From positions 454,125 to 518,124 of the forward strand of contig NZ_QGGB01000002.1 in the NCBI RefSeq assembly GCF_003150675.1: a DNA stretch of 64,000 nucleotides, read 5' to 3'. Source of the stretch: Rhodohalobacter mucosus. Lineage in GTDB: Bacteria > Bacteroidota > Rhodothermia > Balneolales > Balneolaceae. The notes below the pieces were generated by a model that saw nothing but the letters and a program-made list of their open reading frames with translations, ran no database searches and was not told the DNA's origin. How positions within the stretch are numbered: position 1 is the stretch's first letter; each line of letters begins with the position of its first letter. Below, one piece after another: positions 9,878 through 17,662 of this stretch. The translations under genes were made by a program, and so were the position numbers.

Positions 9878-9941
9878 ATAATCATAAATTACAATTACTT
9901 ACAACGAGGAAAGGTTTTACATTTCAGTCTTCACGGATCTA

Positions 9942-9951
9942 AAAGCGCTTT
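9942..9951. promoter_or_regulatory. Second LacI-type palindrome upstream of susC
   Basis: AAAGCGCTTT, a 10-base palindrome sharing its core with 9862-9877. Two centres 77 bases apart would allow looping by a dimer-of-dimers regulator, or reflect catabolite control. Function is inferred from motif type and position only. Confidence 0.45.
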
Positions 9952-10009
9952 CCTTGATCAGGAATTATCTCATTCCCGGGATGAGTACGAGTTTCGGCCC
10001 TCGTATTGA

Positions 10010-11314
10010 TCACATTCTGAGAAGCCTTTTTCTTAGCAGCGCAAGTCCCGGATTGCCCGGAGCTCCCAGGTGGCTGTACTGTTCTAAGCGAATATCCCGG
10101 GGTACTGCATCCTCATGTTTGAGCTCAGCGGCAACCCTGCGGTAGGCTTCCCTGAAAGACAGTCCCTCGTCGCGCACCATGGCATTGGCTTTCTCAGCTG
10201 CAAATATTTCGTATGAGCAGGCCTTTCTACATGCTTCCCTGTCGGGCCTTACAGAACGAATCAACAGTTTTGCAGCTTCAAGCAACTCTGAGGTTTTATC
10301 TATTGCTTTCAGCACCGGTTCTTTTGTGAGTTGCAAATCGCGGTGATAACCGCTGATAAGATTGGCGGAAACCGTTTGCAGCGTTGATGCGCAGCCAACC
10401 ACAACAGAATGCCCGCCCCTGATCAGCTCTGCAACGTCCGGATTTTTCTTCTGAGGCATGATTGACGAGCCGGTGCAAACACTAACGTCCAGATCAAAAA
10501 AGCCGTAGGCCTCGCTCGAATACTGGATTATATCGGATGCGAGCCTGTTAAGCACGGATGTGATTCCTGCCAGAAACTGAACAAGCTGAAGCTCCACCCA
10601 CCCCCTCGAAAGCTGTGCCGTGGTGGCGCAAATCAGCGGCCCTTCAAAACCCAGAAGTTCCGATTCGTAAACCCGGTCAATATCAAATGTTGTTCCAAAT
10701 CCCGCTGCGGTGCCCAGGGGAGACCTGTTAATCAGTTTCTGTATGCCGGCTGCCGATTCGGCCTGCATTATAAGCATTTCAGCAAAACCTCCGGCCCAAA
10801 GCCCGATTGTGCTTAACATTGCCTTTCGGGTGTGGGTATATCCGGGCAAAAGAACCTCCCTGTTTTCTTCAGCAAGGCCAAGCAATTCATCTGCACAGCC
10901 TTTAACCATTTCCAGTATGTCTCCCAACGTCTCTTTTTCATAGAGCCTCATGGCGGTGAGCACCTGGTCGTTTCTGGATCGCCCTGCATGGATCTTACGC
11001 CCCAGCTCCCCCAGCTGTTCGGACAGATGATTTTCGATGGCGGTATGCATATCCTCATCCTCAATCCGGATGACAAATTCACCCTTTTCCCAGATGTTAA
11101 GTATCCTGTTTAGTGCTTTTTCCAGTCGCTTATTTTCATCTGCGGTGATGACTTTTGCTTTCAGCAGTGCTTTTGCGTGGGCAACAGATCCCTTAACATC
11201 GCAGGGAACCAGTCTTTGATCCAATTCATAATCATTGCCAACAGTAAAAGCCTCCACTTTTTTTGCTGCATCCGAATCAGTGTCCGTGGTTTTTTTTTGC
11301 CAAAGCTTTGACAT
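10010..11314 (-). CDS. argH: Argininosuccinate lyase
   Basis: 434 residues. The fumarase/aspartase-superfamily signature GSSIMPQKKNPD is present with its catalytic Ser, as are HAGRSRNDQVLTAMRLY and GYTHTRKAMLSTIG (catalytic His region). It cleaves argininosuccinate to arginine and fumarate, the last step of arginine synthesis. It is on the same strand as, and downstream of, argF and argG, separated from argG by an S9 peptidase gene. The start (MSKLWQKK) is preceded by about 180 bases before the peptidase stop, so it may have its own promoter. Confidence 0.95.
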   Translation of the reverse strand: MSKLWQKKTTDTDSDAAKKVEAFTVGNDYELDQRLVPCDVKGSVAHAKALLKAKVITADENKRLEKALNRILNIWEKGEFVIRIEDEDMHTAIENHLSEQLGELGRKIHAGRSRNDQVLTAMRLYEKETLGDILEMVKGCADELLGLAEENREVLLPGYTHTRKAMLSTIGLWAGGFAEMLIMQAESAAGIQKLINRSPLGTAAGFGTTFDIDRVYESELLGFEGPLICATTAQLSRGWVELQLVQFLAGITSVLNRLASDIIQYSSEAYGFFDLDVSVCTGSSIMPQKKNPDVAELIRGGHSVVVGCASTLQTVSANLISGYHRDLQLTKEPVLKAIDKTSELLEAAKLLIRSVRPDREACRKACSYEIFAAEKANAMVRDEGLSFREAYRRVAAELKHEDAVPRDIRLEQYSHLGAPGNPGLALLRKRLLRM

Positions 11315-11492
11315 GGATTGTCCGGTTATATGGTTTTAGGTTCAAGGTTAGAGGTTAAAAGTTCAAGACAATCAAAGAAACAGGTCTCTGGCCTGCATGC
11401 CGTTCCGGTTCCCGGTAGTGATGAACATCCTCCTCTTATCATATTGTGCAGCCCACAGAACTTATCACCGAAAATTCAAAATCATACAGAAA

Positions 11493-13520
11493 CTAATTCG
11501 CCATCGACGGATCCAATCCATCCTGACCCTTCACGTATTTGCCAAACCACTGCAGATATCGTTCATACCGGTCTTTCTGAAACGCCGGCCGCCTTATGCC
11601 GTGATGCTCACCGGGATAAACTACAAGAAGCGTTTCCCTGCCCAGCCGTTTCATGGCCTGATACATCTGTTCCGAACCCAGAATCGGTACATTCCAGTCT
11701 TCGGCTCCTCCAATCCATAGCGTAGGCGTTGTGATATTTGCGACATCATTGAATGGTGAAATGCGTTCCCACTTTTCGGGTGTTTCCCATGGAAGCCCAA
11801 GCTCCATCTCCCAGTGAAGCTGATAGTGATCATGGCCGTAATTGGACCGGTACAGCGTTTCGCTGGCACCGGAAATGGCTCCCTCAAAACGATCTGTTTT
11901 GGTTATCACATAGTTGGTAAGGATACCTCCGTACGACCATCCCCCAACGCCCAGACGTTCAGGATCCGCAATTCCGCGTTCAACAGCATAATCAACGGCT
12001 GCCATCACGTCTTCATAATCCTTGTTTCCCCAATCCGCAAAAAGCACTTCAGAGAATGCCTGTCCATATCCGGATGATCCGCGCGGATTTACCATCAGTA
12101 CCGCATAGCCGTTGGATGCAAAGAGATGGGGTTCAAATCTGAAACTATGCTCGAACTGTGCTACGGGACCGCCATGAATCCAAAGCAGTGTCGGCACACG
12201 GCTGCCCTCGCGGTATTCAACCGGTTTGACCAGGAATCCATGAATTTCCGTGCCGTCTGCGCTATTGAACGTGATCTCTTCCACGTCGGGCATTTTAAGT
12301 CCGGAAAAAAGCTCTTCGTTGGCTGACGTAAGCCGGTTCAGTTCTCCGTTTTCGTATGTATAAATATCTTCCGGGCTGCTGAAGTGCGCAATCGTGAGGG
12401 CAGTTACAGGTCCTTGCTGGTCAAAAGCTCCCACACTCAGGTCCCCCTGCACCTCGCGGCGAAGATCACTTCCGTTTACGCTAACCGAAGCGAGCTGGCT
12501 CTCCCCTGCGTCCTCAAGAACAAACCGGATTCTTGAGCCATCTTCCATAAACTCCGGGCTGCTGATATTTCTGTCGATATATTCAGTAAGTACACGCTCC
12601 CCGCCTGATCCGTCAGCAGATGCAATCGCAAGATGGTTGGTGGCATACCAGATCTTGTCGGGTTCGATACTGCTTACATACGCAATCCGGTCTCCTGAGG
12701 GGCTCCAGGACGGTGAGTGATCACTGCCCGGATTTTTTGAAACCTGAACCAGCCCGCCATCTTTTTCACCCGTTCCGGCATCAACCACCCAGATATCCGT
12801 ATTGAAATTTCCATCCGGATTTTCGGTTCTGTTGCTTGAAAATAAAATCCGTGTACCGTCGGGACTCCATTTTGGAGATGAGTGGTCATAATCGCCGTAG
12901 GTAAGCTGAACCGCCGAAGTATCGCCGGGAGTAAACGCATATATATGAGTTCTGCGACGGTCGAGATATCCGGTGTAATCTCTCTTGAATTGCCGGCGGT
13001 CAATTACATATGGTTCCGGGTCGCCCGACTCGTTTTCATCCTTATCCTTTATTAAGAGAAGCAGCCGGCTTCCGTCAGGGCTCCATTGGTACCCTGACAC
13101 TCCCTGTTCAATATCCGTCAGCTGCTGTGCCTCTCCTCCGCGCCGGTCCAGCACCCAGACCTGGGTTTTTTCTTCCTCACCCCGCGAAGCGGTAAATGAA
13201 AGATATGATCCGCCGGGACTCCATTGGGGATCGCCGGCCGAATACCCTTTTGCTGTCATTGGCAGCGGCTCTCCGCCATCTACCGATACCATCCAGATTC
13301 TCGTTTCCGTTTCATCCTTCTCAAAGTCGGTGGTTCTCATTGTATAGGCAATCCACTCTCCATCCGGACTAATTACAGGATTTCCAACATCTTTCAATTG
13401 AAAATAGTTATCGATCGAAAGAAGTTTTTGCGAGCCACTTTGAGCAGATACCTGCGGTAAAAAGAGAAAAAAGCTAACGAAAAACAGGACTGCTGCACGG
13501 GCTTTCAGCGGCATATTCAT
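11493..13520 (-). CDS. Secreted S9 prolyl-oligopeptidase-family peptidase
   Basis: 675 residues: signal peptide (ends PQVSAQS, about 27), N-terminal seven-bladed propeller of WD40-like PD40 repeats (several SPDG, SPGG and SPSGDRI units, about 45-380), C-terminal alpha/beta hydrolase. The catalytic Ser is in GGWSYGG, Asp in GGAEDWNVP and His in YPGEHHGIRRP, the dipeptidyl-peptidase/acylaminoacyl-peptidase layout. It likely trims exported peptides. It sits between argG and argH on the same strand, but no metabolic link is evident. Confidence 0.92.
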   Translation of the reverse strand: MNMPLKARAAVLFFVSFFLFLPQVSAQSGSQKLLSIDNYFQLKDVGNPVISPDGEWIAYTMRTTDFEKDETETRIWMVSVDGGEPLPMTAKGYSAGDPQWSPGGSYLSFTASRGEEEKTQVWVLDRRGGEAQQLTDIEQGVSGYQWSPDGSRLLLLIKDKDENESGDPEPYVIDRRQFKRDYTGYLDRRRTHIYAFTPGDTSAVQLTYGDYDHSSPKWSPDGTRILFSSNRTENPDGNFNTDIWVVDAGTGEKDGGLVQVSKNPGSDHSPSWSPSGDRIAYVSSIEPDKIWYATNHLAIASADGSGGERVLTEYIDRNISSPEFMEDGSRIRFVLEDAGESQLASVSVNGSDLRREVQGDLSVGAFDQQGPVTALTIAHFSSPEDIYTYENGELNRLTSANEELFSGLKMPDVEEITFNSADGTEIHGFLVKPVEYREGSRVPTLLWIHGGPVAQFEHSFRFEPHLFASNGYAVLMVNPRGSSGYGQAFSEVLFADWGNKDYEDVMAAVDYAVERGIADPERLGVGGWSYGGILTNYVITKTDRFEGAISGASETLYRSNYGHDHYQLHWEMELGLPWETPEKWERISPFNDVANITTPTLWIGGAEDWNVPILGSEQMYQAMKRLGRETLLVVYPGEHHGIRRPAFQKDRYERYLQWFGKYVKGQDGLDPSMAN

Positions 13521-13689
13521 GGTGCTTGAGTTTTAGGTTACAGGGCAAAATCAAACATTACGCAATGGAATCGAGAAGCCAAAGAAATATTGTAAAATGC
13601 GCTGCAATGATACGGTAATTCATACACTGCATGGCATACTTTCAAGATCTACCCTGGTTGCTCAAAGGTGATTTTTACCTGCCCTGTGT

Positions 13690-14976
13690 CTAAACTTCTG
13701 CTGTTTTCATAGAATCCTGCTTCTGAACATCCTTCTTCAGCTGATAGGCTGTTTTCTGGGGTAGATTCCAAAGTTCAATAAATCCTGCAGACGCATTCTG
13801 ATTGAACGCTGCTGATTTATTAAAGGTAGCAAGGTTCTCATCAAACAGAGAGTAGGGTGATGTAAGAGCCACCACACCACAGTTGCCTTTATAGAGTTTC
13901 AGCGTCACTTCACCTGTCACCTTTTTATTCTGTTCGTTGATGAATGCGCGTATGTTGTCCATCACCGGCTCAAAGTATTTTGCGCCATATGTAAGGTAAG
14001 CCCATTTCTGGTCCATGAATCCTTTCAGCTCGTTCTCTTCGCGGGTTGAAACCAGCTGCTCCAGGTTTTTATGGGCCTGAATCAGTATTGTGGCGGCAGG
14101 GTTTTCGTAGACGCCCCGCACCTTCAGTCCAACCACACGGTCTTCGATGAGGTGAAAAACGCCAACGGCATGTTTCCCTCCGATTTCATTCAGCAGCAGA
14201 ATCAGGTCTTTTCTGCTGTATTCAGCGCCGTTGAGGGAGACCGGTACGCCCTGATCGAATCCGATTTTTACCAGTTCGGACTCATCGGGTGCCTGTTCGG
14301 GAGTATTGGCCCATTTCAGAATATTCTCAAGGGGCGGAATTAGCTCCGGATTTTCAATTTCTCCACCTTCACCGGTATTGGCCCACATGTTCTCATCGTA
14401 TGAGTAGGGGCTTTTCTGGGTTTGGGAAACGGGGATTCCGTTCTTAATTGCGTATTCGATTTGCTCGTCCCGTCCCATGCTCCACTCTCTGACAGGAGCA
14501 ATGATCTTCAGATTCGGATTGAGCGTGGTAATATAGCCCTCAAACCGCACCTGGTCATTACCTTTTCCGGTGCAGCCATGGGCTATCACCTCACAATCAT
14601 ATTCCCCTGCAAACCGGACGGCCAGCTGCGAGATCATCACCCGTCCCAATGGACAGCCCAGTGCATATCCGCCCTGGTAGTCTGCATTTGCTTTGACGGC
14701 TTCGGTGCAGAGTTCTGCAAACTCCTGCTTTGCGTCATATACAATGGCATCCTTAGCGCCGAGATTGATCGCTTTCTGTTTGATGGCTTCAAGATCATCA
14801 GCTGTCTGGCCGATGTTGACGGTCAGTGCAATCACATCGCATTCGTACTCTTCCCGGATCCATTTCAGCATCATGCTTGTGTCCAGTCCGCCCGAGTAGA
14901 GCAGCAGACAGGTGCTGAATGTTCCTTTTTCCGCTTCGTGTGAGGCTACTTTTTTGTATGTGGTTAGATTTTTCAT
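13690..14976 (-). CDS. argG: Argininosuccinate synthase
   Basis: About 428 residues from the ATG at 14976 (MKNLTTYKKVASHEAEKG). An in-frame ATG at 15054 exists, but its extra 26 codons run through an interspersed repeat (CTGCCTGCAGGCAG region), so I prefer the shorter start. ATP-binding motif LLLYSGGLDTSMMLKW; further family blocks AHGCTGKGNDQVRFE and SPYSYDENMW. It joins citrulline and aspartate using ATP to give argininosuccinate. Located between argF (upstream) and argH (downstream). Confidence 0.94.
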   Translation of the reverse strand: MKNLTTYKKVASHEAEKGTFSTCLLLYSGGLDTSMMLKWIREEYECDVIALTVNIGQTADDLEAIKQKAINLGAKDAIVYDAKQEFAELCTEAVKANADYQGGYALGCPLGRVMISQLAVRFAGEYDCEVIAHGCTGKGNDQVRFEGYITTLNPNLKIIAPVREWSMGRDEQIEYAIKNGIPVSQTQKSPYSYDENMWANTGEGGEIENPELIPPLENILKWANTPEQAPDESELVKIGFDQGVPVSLNGAEYSRKDLILLLNEIGGKHAVGVFHLIEDRVVGLKVRGVYENPAATILIQAHKNLEQLVSTREENELKGFMDQKWAYLTYGAKYFEPVMDNIRAFINEQNKKVTGEVTLKLYKGNCGVVALTSPYSLFDENLATFNKSAAFNQNASAGFIELWNLPQKTAYQLKKDVQKQDSMKTAEV

Positions 14977-14986
14977 GGTTTTGGAC

Positions 14987-15051
14987 TCACCCCCTGCCTG
15001 CAGGCAGGTCTGTTCCCCTTCCGCCAGCTGGCGGATAGAGAGGGAGGACTT
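14987..15051. repeat. Interspersed palindromic repeat upstream of argG
   Basis: Contains two back-to-back palindromes: CCTGCCTGCAGGCAGG (about 14993-15008) and CCGCCAGCTGGCGG (about 15020-15033). Such short palindromic units recur in intergenic DNA of Bacteroidota-type genomes. It overlaps the spurious N-terminal extension of argG. Confidence 0.55.
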
Positions 15052-15112
15052 CATTGCAAAGCCGGAGGTTGGTTTATGGTTTTGGATTATTTTGGAATTT
15101 GGTTGTAGAAAA

Positions 15113-15264
15113 TCCCCTCTGGAGAGGGGATAGATTGCGGAGCGTTCAGCGGAGCAATCAGGGGTGTGTTCGCGGTTGGCTCAAAGCCCGGCGCTTGACA
15201 CACCCCTCGCTAACCGAATCGCGCTTTGCGCTTTCGTTTTAGCTTTCCCCTCTCAAGAGGGGGA
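15113..15264. repeat. Interspersed nested inverted repeat between argG and argF, entering the argF 3' end
   Basis: Outer boxes TCCCCTCTGGAGAGGGGA (15113-15130) and TCCCCTCTCAAGAGGGGG (15246-15263), each itself palindromic. Inner inverted pair AGGGGTGTGT (15160-15169) and ACACACCCCT (15198-15207). The 150-base unit resembles the REP-like intergenic elements common in Bacteroidota. Its right box encodes the last residues and stop of argF (EIPLLRGES). Confidence 0.7.
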
Positions 15265-16225
15265 TTTCAAATGCTCCTTTTGTTTCAATTTCCTTGGTCT
15301 CCCCCGCCAGAATCGTTGCGAAAACTCCTTTCGAGACTATCATCCGGTTCTGGGCCTGGCTGTACACCCACGAATTGGGATGGTCGATCACCTCGTCCGT
15401 CACTTCCACCCCCCGGTGTGCGGGAAGGCAGTGCATGAATCCCGTACTGCTTTTTGCTTTAGAAAAAAGCGCCCCGTTCACCTGATAAGGCTGGAAGTGC
15501 TTTATCTTTTCGTCGAACAAGTGCTCTTCACCCATCGAAATAAACGTGTCTGTGTAGATCACATCCGATTCAAAGACTGCTTCAACGGGATCAGCCGTCT
15601 GCAAAAACGTACCCCCGTGTTCTGCAGCAAGAAACGAGAAGTATTCCAGCTGGCCTTCATTCCATGAATATTCGGGCGGGCCTGCAAATTTGAGCGTATG
15701 ACCGAACTTCAATCCGATTTCGATAAGCGAGAACGCCACATTGTTGGCATCACCCACATAGCTTATGACCAGACTTTGCTCTTTACCGTATTTCTGTTGA
15801 AGGGTGTAAAGGTCAGCCAGCGCCTGCATAGGATGATGCTGGTCGCAAAGTGCATTTACGACGGGTATCGTCCCGTATCCTGCAAGTTTTTTCAGTGTGG
15901 CATGGTTATAGACCCGTGCAAAAATAGCATCGCACCACTGAGAGACATTCATCATGGCATCTTTCAGTGATTCCCGGCTTGTAAACGGCACGGCCATGCT
16001 GCTTGAAAAAATGAGATCCGGGTTGATTTCAATCACCCGCCCACCCAGATGATTTATGGCTGCTTCGGTACCGACTCTTGTTCTGAGGGACGGCTTTTCG
16101 AAGACGAATGCAATATTTTTTCCTTGCATTACGGGCTCAGGGCTTTGGTGCAATTTATCACTCAGGTCGAGTATGTTTTGTATCTGACCCGGTTCAAGGT
16201 CGCCTATGGTTAACAAATGGTTCAT
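15239..16225 (-). CDS. argF: Ornithine carbamoyltransferase
   Basis: 328 residues. Carbamoyl-phosphate motif FEKPSLRTRVGTEAA (residues about 42-56; the SLRTR variant, as in Thermus-type enzymes, rather than STRTR), ornithine-side motifs NALCDQHHPMQALADLYT and YVGDANNVAFSL, and HCLPAHRGVEVTDEVID. It makes citrulline from ornithine and carbamoyl phosphate. HCLP and DAN-type motifs favour ornithine over N-acetyl- or N-succinylornithine, but the SLRTR variant leaves some doubt. The last residues (IPLLRGES) come from an interspersed repeat. Preceded by a ribosome-mediated attenuator with an Arg-rich leader. Confidence 0.9.
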   Translation of the reverse strand: MNHLLTIGDLEPGQIQNILDLSDKLHQSPEPVMQGKNIAFVFEKPSLRTRVGTEAAINHLGGRVIEINPDLIFSSSMAVPFTSRESLKDAMMNVSQWCDAIFARVYNHATLKKLAGYGTIPVVNALCDQHHPMQALADLYTLQQKYGKEQSLVISYVGDANNVAFSLIEIGLKFGHTLKFAGPPEYSWNEGQLEYFSFLAAEHGGTFLQTADPVEAVFESDVIYTDTFISMGEEHLFDEKIKHFQPYQVNGALFSKAKSSTGFMHCLPAHRGVEVTDEVIDHPNSWVYSQAQNRMIVSKGVFATILAGETKEIETKGAFEIPLLRGES

Positions 16226-16327
16226 TGTTTTATATCTGTTCTGTTCTAAGTATAAAAGTTGGGAAAAGGGATCGGATAACGGGATTCAGGAGAGCCGGAC
16301 CGTCAGATTTGTTAAAAAAGACAGCAC

Positions 16328-16363
16328 AAAAAAAGCCCACTCAGTTTTAAATTGAGTGGGCTT
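16328..16363 (-). terminator. Attenuator terminator in the argF leader
   Basis: Eleven-base stem AAGCCCACTCA (16333-16343) with TGAGTGGGCTT (16353-16363) and a nine-base loop. Read on the minus strand it is followed by a run of seven T. It lies about 105 bases upstream of the argF start and 38 bases past the stop of the Arg-rich leader peptide. The upstream arm (minus-strand 5' arm) overlaps an alternative pairing partner at 16358-16367. Confidence 0.85.
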
Positions 16364-16410
16364 GTGATAAATCCCGGTAGTTTACACTACACACACTGTA
16401 TCACACGCCC
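16358..16410 (-). promoter_or_regulatory. Antiterminator pairing of the argF attenuator
   Basis: On the minus-strand transcript GGGCGTGTGA (16410-16401, including the leader stop codon) can pair with TCACAAGCCC (16367-16358) in nine of ten positions. This sequesters the first arm of the terminator. A ribosome stalled on the Arg codons leaves this region free; a ribosome reaching the stop codon covers it. A further pairing of the ACACACAC codons (near 16443-16451) with GTGTGTGT (near 16388-16396) gives the protector hairpin. Confidence 0.75.
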
Positions 16411-16463
16411 CAGGGGCGGCGACGGCGAAGAGAAAGAGTCGGTGTGTGTGTATTTAATTTCAT
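16401..16463 (-). CDS. Arginine leader peptide (attenuator), 20 aa
   Basis: Twenty-codon ORF beginning MKLNTHTP and ending LSLRRRRPWGV, with four consecutive Arg codons (CGC CGT CGC CGC, about 16416-16427) just before the stop. It is followed by overlapping antiterminator and terminator structures and then argF. This is the architecture of classical amino-acid operon attenuators, where stalling on the sensed amino acid's codons permits read-through. It lies within a longer minus-strand open frame that I judge to be chance, because the frame overlaps the divergent nuclease-like gene. Confidence 0.8.
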   Translation of the reverse strand: MKLNTHTPTLSLRRRRPWGV

Positions 16464-16547
16464 GGCTTGTAAATTGCACCTTTGAAAAAAAAGATCCAAA
16501 TCTTTTTTTAGCGCTTTTTGAGCCGCCATTTTTTGTATTTTTTGAAG

Positions 16548-17471
16548 ATGAAAAGTGTCGTAACTCCCCATTTTCCCCGCATCGTCTTCGAGAAGAATGA
16601 AAAACTTCTCTACAACCCTGTCCTCAAGAAACGATTTGTCAACCGTCCCGAGGAGCGCGTGCGCCTGCGCTGGGTTGAATATATTCTCAACCAGACTGAT
16701 CATCTTAAATCGCGTATAGGCTTTGAACTTCCTGTTGCGCTCCCGCAAAAAGAGAATCAGCTTCGCGCCGATCTTATTCTGTATACTCGTGACATGAAAC
16801 CTCTGGCCCTGATTGAGTGCAAGGCTCCCTCTGTACGCCTGTCGCAGTCGGTGGCTGAACAGGCAGCCCGTTACAATACGGCCGTCGGAGCGCCCTATAT
16901 CTGCCTGACCAACGGCATTACCGACTTTTGGTTCAAAACAGACAGTGAAAAGCAGCATTCATCCGAATCGCCTCTGAACGAAATCGCATCACCAGACGAA
17001 TTGAACATTCTGCGCGACAGTGCATGGTGGGCATCCCGTGGTTTTCTGTCCGATGAATCCGCCACACCGCTTAACAAGCGTTTGGTTGAGATTATGAATT
17101 ATGCCATGTCCCTGGATGAAGAGCTAGATATTCGATATCTCAATTTTAAAGATTCACCCCTGCCCTACGGTTTGAATCACTACTTTGCCCTTTTAAGAAT
17201 GGACGCCGAATACAAGCTGGCCATTACAATCATGGGGAAAGAGGGAGAAGACCCCATTCTTGCAGCGATACTGAACCGCGCGGGGAAAAATGAGGGACTG
17301 CTGATCATCAACCTTACAAAATGTTCGATGCAAGAGGCTGACTCAGGCCATCTGCTTGTGGCAGGTGATGAGAGTGTTTTTCCGGCCCACAACAAGCTTC
17401 CGATATTTACACATCGCTTCAATCCCAGCATTGTTGATAACCTTCCGGCTTTTCTGATGCGGTTTTTTTGA
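16548..17471 (+). CDS. HsdR N-terminal (PD-(D/E)XK nuclease-like) domain protein
   Basis: 307 residues from the ATG at 16548 (MKSVVTPHFPRIVFEK); the in-frame ATG at 16518 adds 10 unlikely residues. The N-terminal half is the HSDR_N_2 domain with the nuclease triad D75 (RADLILY), E90 and K92 (ALIECKAP). Standalone family members in Bacteroidota are usually about 150 residues; this one has an extra C-terminal half (about 150-307) that I do not recognise (MDAEYKLAITIMGKEGEDP, SIVDNLPAFLMRFF). No methylase or specificity subunit is nearby, so it is not a complete restriction system. Divergent from the argF leader. Confidence 0.75.
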   Translation: MKSVVTPHFPRIVFEKNEKLLYNPVLKKRFVNRPEERVRLRWVEYILNQTDHLKSRIGFELPVALPQKENQLRADLILYTRDMKPLALIECKAPSVRLSQSVAEQAARYNTAVGAPYICLTNGITDFWFKTDSEKQHSSESPLNEIASPDELNILRDSAWWASRGFLSDESATPLNKRLVEIMNYAMSLDEELDIRYLNFKDSPLPYGLNHYFALLRMDAEYKLAITIMGKEGEDPILAAILNRAGKNEGLLIINLTKCSMQEADSGHLLVAGDESVFPAHNKLPIFTHRFNPSIVDNLPAFLMRFF

Positions 17472-17662
17472 TAACCAGCGTCAGTTTCCCGAGGGGATCC
17501 CACACATTAACTATATTTCGCCGCCTTAAAAAATCAATCCCTCCACAGGTAAGCTCTTTTTCTATTTTACCGGCTTACATTCGCTGCGGATTTTACTATT
17601 ATTGATGCTGATATTGAATGTTTTAACGATACCCAAAGAACCTTAAGTCAGAATCTGAATCT

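Noticed and set aside
16464..16958. Minus-strand open frame of 185 codons continuing upstream of the Arg leader
   Set aside because: It overlaps the well-supported nuclease-like gene on the plus strand; only the final 20 codons, with their own ATG and attenuator context, are credible.
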